64,000 bases of DNA from Perkinsus marinus ATCC 50983 (Eukaryota > Perkinsozoa > Perkinsida > Perkinsidae). The notes under the pieces were generated by a model. The model was given only the letters and a program-made list of their open reading frames with translations, searched no databases and had not been told where the DNA came from. Made by a program: the position numbers and the translations under genes. The stretch lies in the NCBI RefSeq assembly GCF_000006405.1, contig NW_003213889.1, forward strand, positions 533,879-597,878, written 5' to 3'. Shown piece by piece: positions 58,383-64,000 of this stretch. Position 1 is the first letter of the stretch. Each line of letters opens with the position of its first letter.

Positions 58383-59130
58383 AGCATCTACTCCCTGCGA
58401 CAGGATACGCTGATATGACCGACTACAGGAGTACGGCTGCTTTACCTCCTCATCCTCTTCAGCATCACTCTTCTCCCCAGAGCTGCTCTCTGACTCGGAC
58501 GACCCCGAGGAGGCCTCCTCGTCATCATCGTCATTATCATCACCAGAAGAGGAACCAGACTCGCTTTCACCGCTGGAGGATTCACTCGACTCTGAAAAAT
58601 GCACCACGGTGGGATCGAACCCGGGACCGACCGCTACGCCACCTGACTCCGCATCAGACTCCTCGCCAGCCTTGGACCTCTTCGGTGACCGAGCCACTGG
58701 CAATGCAGTTACACCCTACAACAACACCGCCACTCATACCTTCATCAAATACCCAAGGACCACGACCACCCACATTATAACGCCCCCCCTACCTTTGCCT
58801 TTAACCTCTCTAAGGCTTTCTTCCTCTCACGATATCTCACCAGCTGCTCATACCTCTCGTTGAATACAGCTTCTCGTTCGACCTACAGGGCAAGCCATAA
58901 TAAGCCCCTGGGCAGGTGGTGACTCGACAACTGGTGACCTCAGTCATCTCCTTCAGCTTCTGCCTATCCTCATCGTCTATCATAAGGTCATCACCAAAGA
59001 GAGGGGCCTCCAGTTCTGGCAGGACAACTGATGACGACGACGAGCCCCCTGTCGCGTTGGCCCCCTTCGCCCTCTTGTTGCTTCTGCCTGCTCCTCCTCC
59101 CCGACCAGTCGACTTACGTTTGGGTGCCAT
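58383..59130 (-). pseudogene. truncated 5' duplicate of RTF1
   Basis: Starts MAPKRKSTGRGGGAGRSNKR as in RTF1 and continues through the DDLMIDDEDRQKLKEMTEV exon and the acidic Ser/Glu exon with very high identity to 50089-50840, introns included. The match ends near 58383, just after the exon reading RILSQGVDA. The Plus3 domain and C-terminus are missing, and the sequence joins the ~230-bp element. Small differences (a GACGAC insertion adding two Ser, ESGG region changes) show it is diverging. Likely a non-functional fragment. Confidence 0.8.
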
Positions 59131-59148
59131 ACTGGTAAAGGGGAACTC

Positions 59149-59689
59149 CGCTCAGGTTTTTTAAAAACCTTTTTTAGCTTCACAAGAGAGCTTGTAATGT
59201 CCAGTGACTGGACTCCAGTCGCATGCTATTCTCTGCGATACTGACTATATGTACTAAATCAACCGGATCCAGCTCGCGAATCGACTCTCATCTTGCACAA
59301 GCCAAGCAATTTCGCCTGCCTGAATATTGGTAGTTCATCTCCCTAATCCCGATCAGGAGAATTGCTGTTCCTTGTACTGCATCGCTGAGAAGGGTTCGTG
59401 ATCCTTCGTTTTTGCCAATGATGTGTGACCGGCGCTCCACGATTGCTCGGGAGCAGTTTTATTCTGTACTACGGTTCAAGAGGAGAGTTTCACCGTTGAG
59501 CTGATACTCCCAAAAAACCTGCGGCACTACAGGTTCTACTCAGACTCTCGACATCTCATCCATCGGTCCACCTGTCTGAACCAAGATGCTCAGAAGCCAA
59601 TGCATCGGGAGGACTGCGCTCTCGACATTTGTGTTCGCGTGGCTTTGCACCAAGATTCTGAGTCTTGAAAGATTCTCGAGAAGGAGAGA
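59149..59689. other. unique sequence between duplicated blocks
   Basis: No gene recognised. Begins with a T/A run (GGTTTTTTAAAAACCTTTTTT) exactly where similarity to the RTF1 5' flank ends. Confidence 0.45.
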
Positions 59690-60095
59690 TCTTTCATTCG
59701 CTTGCCTTACTCTTTAGCCCTACTGACAAACAGGCTGTTTGAAACAGCCCTAGATTGTGCAAATAATAAATTTCATCGAACTCGGCAGCATTCATGTGTA
59801 ATCGATCCTCCCAAGCCTTCCCTCTATAATTGACTTGAGAGGTGTTGTTGGACATCCCCCTCCTTACATTAGGTGGAGGGCAGTATTGTTGATAATACCC
59901 AAGAGGAACACACATGCATATAATTTCTTCGGTGCATCCAACCTCTCCTCGGCCACTGCAAGAAGCGGAGACTCGGAACTCCTTCCTACTGCTCCATAGG
60001 TCATGCGAATAGTCCTATGTGCTAGGCTGAACTGAAGTCGTGCATAAATAAGTAAATCGATCAGACGGGCGCGCGCTAAATTGTTGCGTTGTAAT
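59690..60095 (-). pseudogene. truncated 5' duplicate of CLN3
   Basis: Nearly identical to about 55860-56205. It contains the CLN3 start region (ATG 60002-60004), the ACVFLLGIINN exon, a GTAAGG donor, and the upstream GGGCGCGCGC motif (60067-60076). The rest of CLN3 is absent. At its 5' side it joins directly to the second copy of the ~230-bp element. Likely a fragment. Confidence 0.78.
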
Positions 60096-60320
60096 TATCA
60101 ACAGTGGCCTTCGAGAACATACCCATTCCAACATTAATGATTCAAATTCCAGTCACTACTGGTTACACCTGAGAAACATGAATACGGCGACTATTTCCTA
60201 GGATGTTCCGAGATCCTCTAGCAACCCGTATCTGGGCTTGGATGAACTCAGCTAAGCTCGGAACGGTAACCCACAAATTTAATGCCTCAATACATCGAAC
60301 ACGGGGCCGCCGCACTGGGA
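60096..60320. repeat. dispersed ~230-bp element, copy 2
   Basis: Same order and orientation as 58138-58375, starting ATTATCAACAGTG and ending at CGGGGCCGCCGCACTGG. It abuts the truncated CLN3 copy. Confidence 0.75.
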
Positions 60321-60865
60321 TGGTCACAGACTTGGTCGTCATTTGTGGGTGTTATTATGCTCAGCTGAACGTATTAAGTGATTGATCGCGGATGATGGAA
60401 GCGCAGGGTTACTCAGTAAATGTTGCAGCCAGTGATGACCCAAGATGGTTGGTTACCCTGATCTTCTCCATCAACTATACCCTTGCCTGCTGTGGGTGAT
60501 GATCCCTGTTGGTATAGACCATCCACACTTACTTCAAACTGTCGTAAACTTCCGATTTAACCTGCTCAAACCGATGCTGTCGGTCATCAGTAACCTCATT
60601 GCTCGTTGAGACATGCCCGCTGTCTATCTGTAGGTGTTCTCATGGTAGTTGAAGGAATGTAGTACTGGAGTGGGTATGAAAGGACGAGCTCATAGGATTA
60701 GGTAATCCTGTCCGGGGGCATCTCCGGCGGGCACCTCCATGACACAACGTTGCCCCACGGTTGCATGCATCATCGATCTAAGGCTAATATCATTGGGGCA
60801 AAACGTTTGAAAACTCTGTATGCATTTCCGTACCGTCAGGCGGCATGGGATGGTGATTTTCAGGC
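60321..60865. other. gap without assigned gene
   Basis: Mostly stop-rich in all frames. No repeat or RNA gene recognised. Confidence 0.4.
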
Positions 60866-61213
60866 CTAGTGGGGCGTGTGTCGTCGTAGTAGGAATTCGA
60901 TCGTCCGAGGAGGCATCAACGCTATTGTCTTATGAGGAACAAGATATATGTATATCTTCCTCTTTGCACCGCTCTTGGTCGCCACATTCCTCAGTAAAAC
61001 GTCGAGGGCTAATATTATGAGTGCCCGCGATGACGAAGGGCACTCATAGTAGTCGGCGTACTCTTGTGACGTTGGCGAGATGGATAGAGGTGCCATGGCC
61101 TCGCTAGCAGTGGCCCAGCTCAGCCGGTCAGGTGAAGACCTGATGAAGCCATGGTGTGGTATGAGTATTTCCTCCTCACCACTGTTATAACTTGGTAGAA
61201 CATTACTCATTGC
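60866..61213 (-). CDS. hypothetical protein
   Basis: Frame from MSNVLPSYNSGEEEILIPHH through SPDRLSWATASEAMAPL to a TGA at 60866, about 115 aa, possibly with an intron after the LIIL stretch near 61010. Divergent from the RING-H2 gene at 61401. No domain recognised. Confidence 0.4.
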   Translation of the reverse strand, partial: AMSNVLPSYNSGEEEILIPHHGFIRSSPDRLSWATASEAMAPLSISPTSQEYADYYECPSSSRALIILALDVLLRNVATKSGAKRKIYIYLVPHKTIALMPPRTIEFLLRRHTPH

Positions 61214-61400
61214 ATTGTATGCCGTGGGTAGTGACTGAACCCTTCTCAACCTCGAATGCTGCTTCCATTGTCACGTTGATAGGCGTTATCTTTACATGCA
61301 TGTTTCCTGTCACTTCCTCATACCTAGTTGAGTTATAGCTGGCTGGGTGATGCATGTTATCGTGGGTTTAGTTAATATTCAAGATAGGGCTCGGTTATCA

Positions 61401-62892
61401 ATGGCAGAAGATGCAATAGACGGTGGAGGTCTTGATGTCCTCGAGCGGCAACGTCGAGAAGCAGAGCAACAAGAGCCTCCGATAATTGAGATGTTCAACC
61501 TCTTCCCGCATGAAAGCGGTATAGTGATGAGACGGGGAGTGGAGCTGGGCATAATTTGCAGGTATTATATCCGCGAAGGTTCGATTTCCACGACTTACAT
61601 TTTTTCAGTGCTGTACTCATCGCCCATTGCGTTTATCTCATCATGTTTTACTGGCCAACAGAGGGTCTGATGGAGAGCGACTTGTCGTTTTTCGACAGAC
61701 TCCTCCTACTCCTCTGCGTAATACCCTTCCTGACCTCAGCAACGATGTCGGCTATTCTCAGGTTATACGTGTAGTAGCTGCAGTGCCGCGACCATTCTTC
61801 TGGTTCAAGACCAGAAAGCTCTTTGTCGAGGCGAGGTGATGATGACCTATGCCAACAACCTCATCCGTATCTACTCATGATGAACCTTAGATATGAGCCA
61901 ACACCTCAGTTGGTGGCCCAGCGTCTTATCGACATATACTTCCATCCCTTCCGAGTTGAACGGTGGTTGCTCTGGAGTTACTACATCTGGTTGGGCTTCG
62001 TCGTAGCCCTCCTGTGGCTCACACCAAACTCCGTATCGGGGCCCTCGCAATTGGCCAGAGTAGGCCTAACAATAGCCAACTTGCAACAACACTGTTGTCT
62101 TCATAGGCTTTGTGGAAGCACGTGATGATGAACTTAGCGTCAATCATACTCCATCGAGTTGTATGCGTGAGCCTTTTTTATTGGCTCATGGAGTCGGATT
62201 TCAAGCGCGGAATTCCTGCTGATGTGTTAGACAAATACAGCAAGGTTAGATGACCGGTATACAAGGCATATCTTCATGGTGTGCATTTCAGGTGGAGACT
62301 TTTTCACCGGGGTATTCATTGTCACCTTGCCGTTACGCTAATAAGCATTTTATATACAATTCTGGTGAATGCGCGATCTGCTACTGTGCTTATGAGAAGG
62401 GGGAGCATGTCCGAGTGCTGTGCTGTGGCCACTCCTTCCACACTGATTGTGTTGATACATGGCTAATGGGCCATCAAAATAGGTATGATCATAGCCTTGG
62501 CAATATCCCTATTCGTATTGTTCAGATGCCCTTTATGTCTAGGAGTGGTTGGTCCTGCTTTTGATGATAAACTAGAGCGACATGTAACCCACTGTCAGGT
62601 GAGCCACATGTTGAAGTAGGTTGGGTTATATATTCCCTTCAGGCTGGCAGACCCGGTGATTGATCTGATGAGCGATCCAGTTCCATACTTCTGGTATTTT
62701 TGTACGATGAAAAAGGCAGTATATTCGCCTTATGTTACTATGACCATCTTCTTATTGTTACCATTTCTCTGTTACGCCTTACGTTACGTGCAACGTATAA
62801 TCTCAAGGCGCCTCCTCATTTGGTTATACTGGTCGATATCGTTGATCTTGAGTTTCCAAGTTGTCCGCTCGAACAGCTGCGAATATATATGA
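61401..62892 (+). CDS. multi-pass membrane RING-H2 ubiquitin ligase
   Basis: Starts MAEDAIDGGGLDVLERQRRE. Exons encode membrane helices (VLIAHCVYLIMFYW, LLLLLCVIPFLTSATM, LLWSYYIWLGFVVALLW, LASIILHRVVCVSLFYW) and then a RING-H2 domain: CAICYCAYEKGEHVRVLCCG and HSFHTDCVDTWL (62370-62465) with the final CPLC in the next exon (62528-62539). All eight metal ligands (C3H2C3 type) are present, so an E3 ligase for membrane or ER substrates is likely. The 3' exons (62640-62892), with another hydrophobic stretch (TIFLLLPFLCYALRYV), are tentative. Introns are about 45-55 nt. Confidence 0.75.
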
Positions 62893-63325
62893 GTAAAACG
62901 ACAGCCTTGAGACTTCAGAGCTGCGACAGGCAAAACCTAATGATTAGAGTGCATTGAACAACGTTTCCACGGCTTGCACGTTGCGGATACAAGTCTGTGG
63001 GGAACTACTGAGTACACTGTTGTTGGTTAGACAACAGTATGACTGATCCGGAGGAACACTGCTGATTAAATCAGTGTTTTCAGGTCTTCACCCAGGCGGA
63101 CTGAAAACTGTTGCGATATTCTCAACCTGTATCCTTTGCATAATTCCTCTCGTCGAGAGATTCGCCAGATGTAACTTAGCATATCGGCATTGAGGTGTTC
63201 ACCCTTCCCACATACTCACGAACCCAACATTAGTATTAATGGATAACTTGGCTCATGGCGAGTGATGAATTATGTGATGATACACATCTGTGCTGTGCAC
63301 AGTACGAACCAATTGAAAGTTATGG
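62893..63325. other. intergenic region between convergent genes
   Basis: AT-rich 3' flank of the RING-H2 gene and of the coiled-coil gene. Contains a hairpin-prone stretch (TGTTGTTGGTTAGACAACA near 63019-63037). No exon seen. Confidence 0.45.
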
Positions 63326-64000
63326 TCATCTGCTATTGAAACTGGTGCTATGCTGCTGTCCAATAATCGACTTCAACTCGGCATTCTCATTTTGCAGCTG
63401 TACGAGTGTTGAATCCATCTCACCTGTGAAGACGCTGATTTACCGTAAACCCCCAGTCACCGTACCGATGAGTTTATACTGCTGTTCCACCGTATCACAC
63501 AGGCTGATGTATTCGGGATGGGTCTGTACGGAGAAGCTAGACTCGCTACCTGACGGGTGCAATGGCGATACAACACCAATAGCTTGCCGCCGCCTCTGCT
63601 CGTTGAGGTAGTCTTCCAGTTGATGACTCCTATCAAAGAGAATCTTCCGCAGTGCGTTGATAGTCGTCCATACCGATGAGATTCCTCATGTAGTGCGTGC
63701 CGGGCTTCTCGAAGTTTTTCACTCAGCCGTTGATTCTCAGCAGTCACAGCTGCGAGCTGTGTCGCCAACTTTGCCGATTCTCGTGATTGGTGATTTCCTA
63801 ACTCACACATGAACACATTGGAACAGCTCGATTGCCCCCTACCCGCCGTGCTCAGCTGGCGGCAGGCATCCTCAGCTCGATTCCTATCCTCCCCTGCTAC
63901 TGCTACCATACGCCGCTGTTCGGCTAGCAGATCGTTCATCTGTGAGCCGAATTTTGTGGCGCGCGACAGAATATGTCTTCTCACTTCTCGTAATTGCTTC
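63326..64000 (-). CDS. coiled-coil protein, 5' end beyond window
   Basis: Open at the right edge (KQLREVRRHILSRATKFG), then MNDLLAEQRRMVAVAGEDRN and LATQLAAVTAENQRLSEKL, then INALRKILFDRSHQLEDYL and a final exon EMDSTLVQLQNENAELKS ending in TGA at 63326. Heptad-like spacing indicates a coiled coil. One join near 63680 could not be phased. Role unknown; structural or tethering is likely. Confidence 0.55.

Overview
This looks like a eukaryotic nuclear contig from a protist with compact, intron-rich genes. I infer a Perkinsus-like alveolate, but nothing in the window proves the genus. Genes sit on both strands and are close together. Most introns I could phase are 34-67 nt with GT...AG ends, and reading frames join cleanly across them. 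Single-frame ORFs therefore show only pieces of each gene. Gene models below were rebuilt by eye from exon frames and conserved motifs, so inner exon edges and many 5' ends are approximate.

Left third (1-25 kb): a HAD-type hydrolase cut by the window edge (-); an ankyrin TKL kinase (-); a Ser/Thr kinase (+); a small secreted protein (+); splicing factor PRP18 (+); a helical protein with a dispersed repeat in one intron (+); the GATOR2 subunit MIOS (+); a histidine acid phosphatase (-); a rhomboid protease (-); a 53-bp minisatellite; and a mitochondrial-type protein (+).

Middle (25-45 kb): two large helical proteins (+), the second resembling Sec39/Rod scaffolds; V-ATPase subunit e (-); a tRNA-like fragment; a second 53-bp minisatellite related to the first; a Slo/BK-type potassium channel with tandem RCK domains (+); and a NIPA-type Mg2+ transporter (-).

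Right third (45-64 kb): a basic protein with repeated PFD-type motifs (-); RTF1 of the Paf1 complex (-), whose 3' end overlaps the start of the next gene; a PDZ/coiled-coil/GRIP golgin (-); a second V-ATPase e copy (-); CLN3/battenin (-); a repeat-rich gap with a near-perfect 47-bp palindrome; truncated copies of the 5' parts of RTF1 and CLN3, each joined to a copy of the same ~230-bp element; a membrane RING-H2 E3 ligase (+); and a coiled-coil gene running off the right edge (-).

Several genes share endolysosomal or Golgi themes (MIOS, two V-ATPase e copies, CLN3, a GRIP golgin, acid phosphatase, a Sec39-like scaffold). In a eukaryote this neighbourhood need not be functional. The most unusual features are the two related 53-bp arrays, a four-copy dispersed repeat, and the duplicated gene fragments at 58.1-60.3 kb. 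I saw no CRISPR array, IS element or intact transposon.
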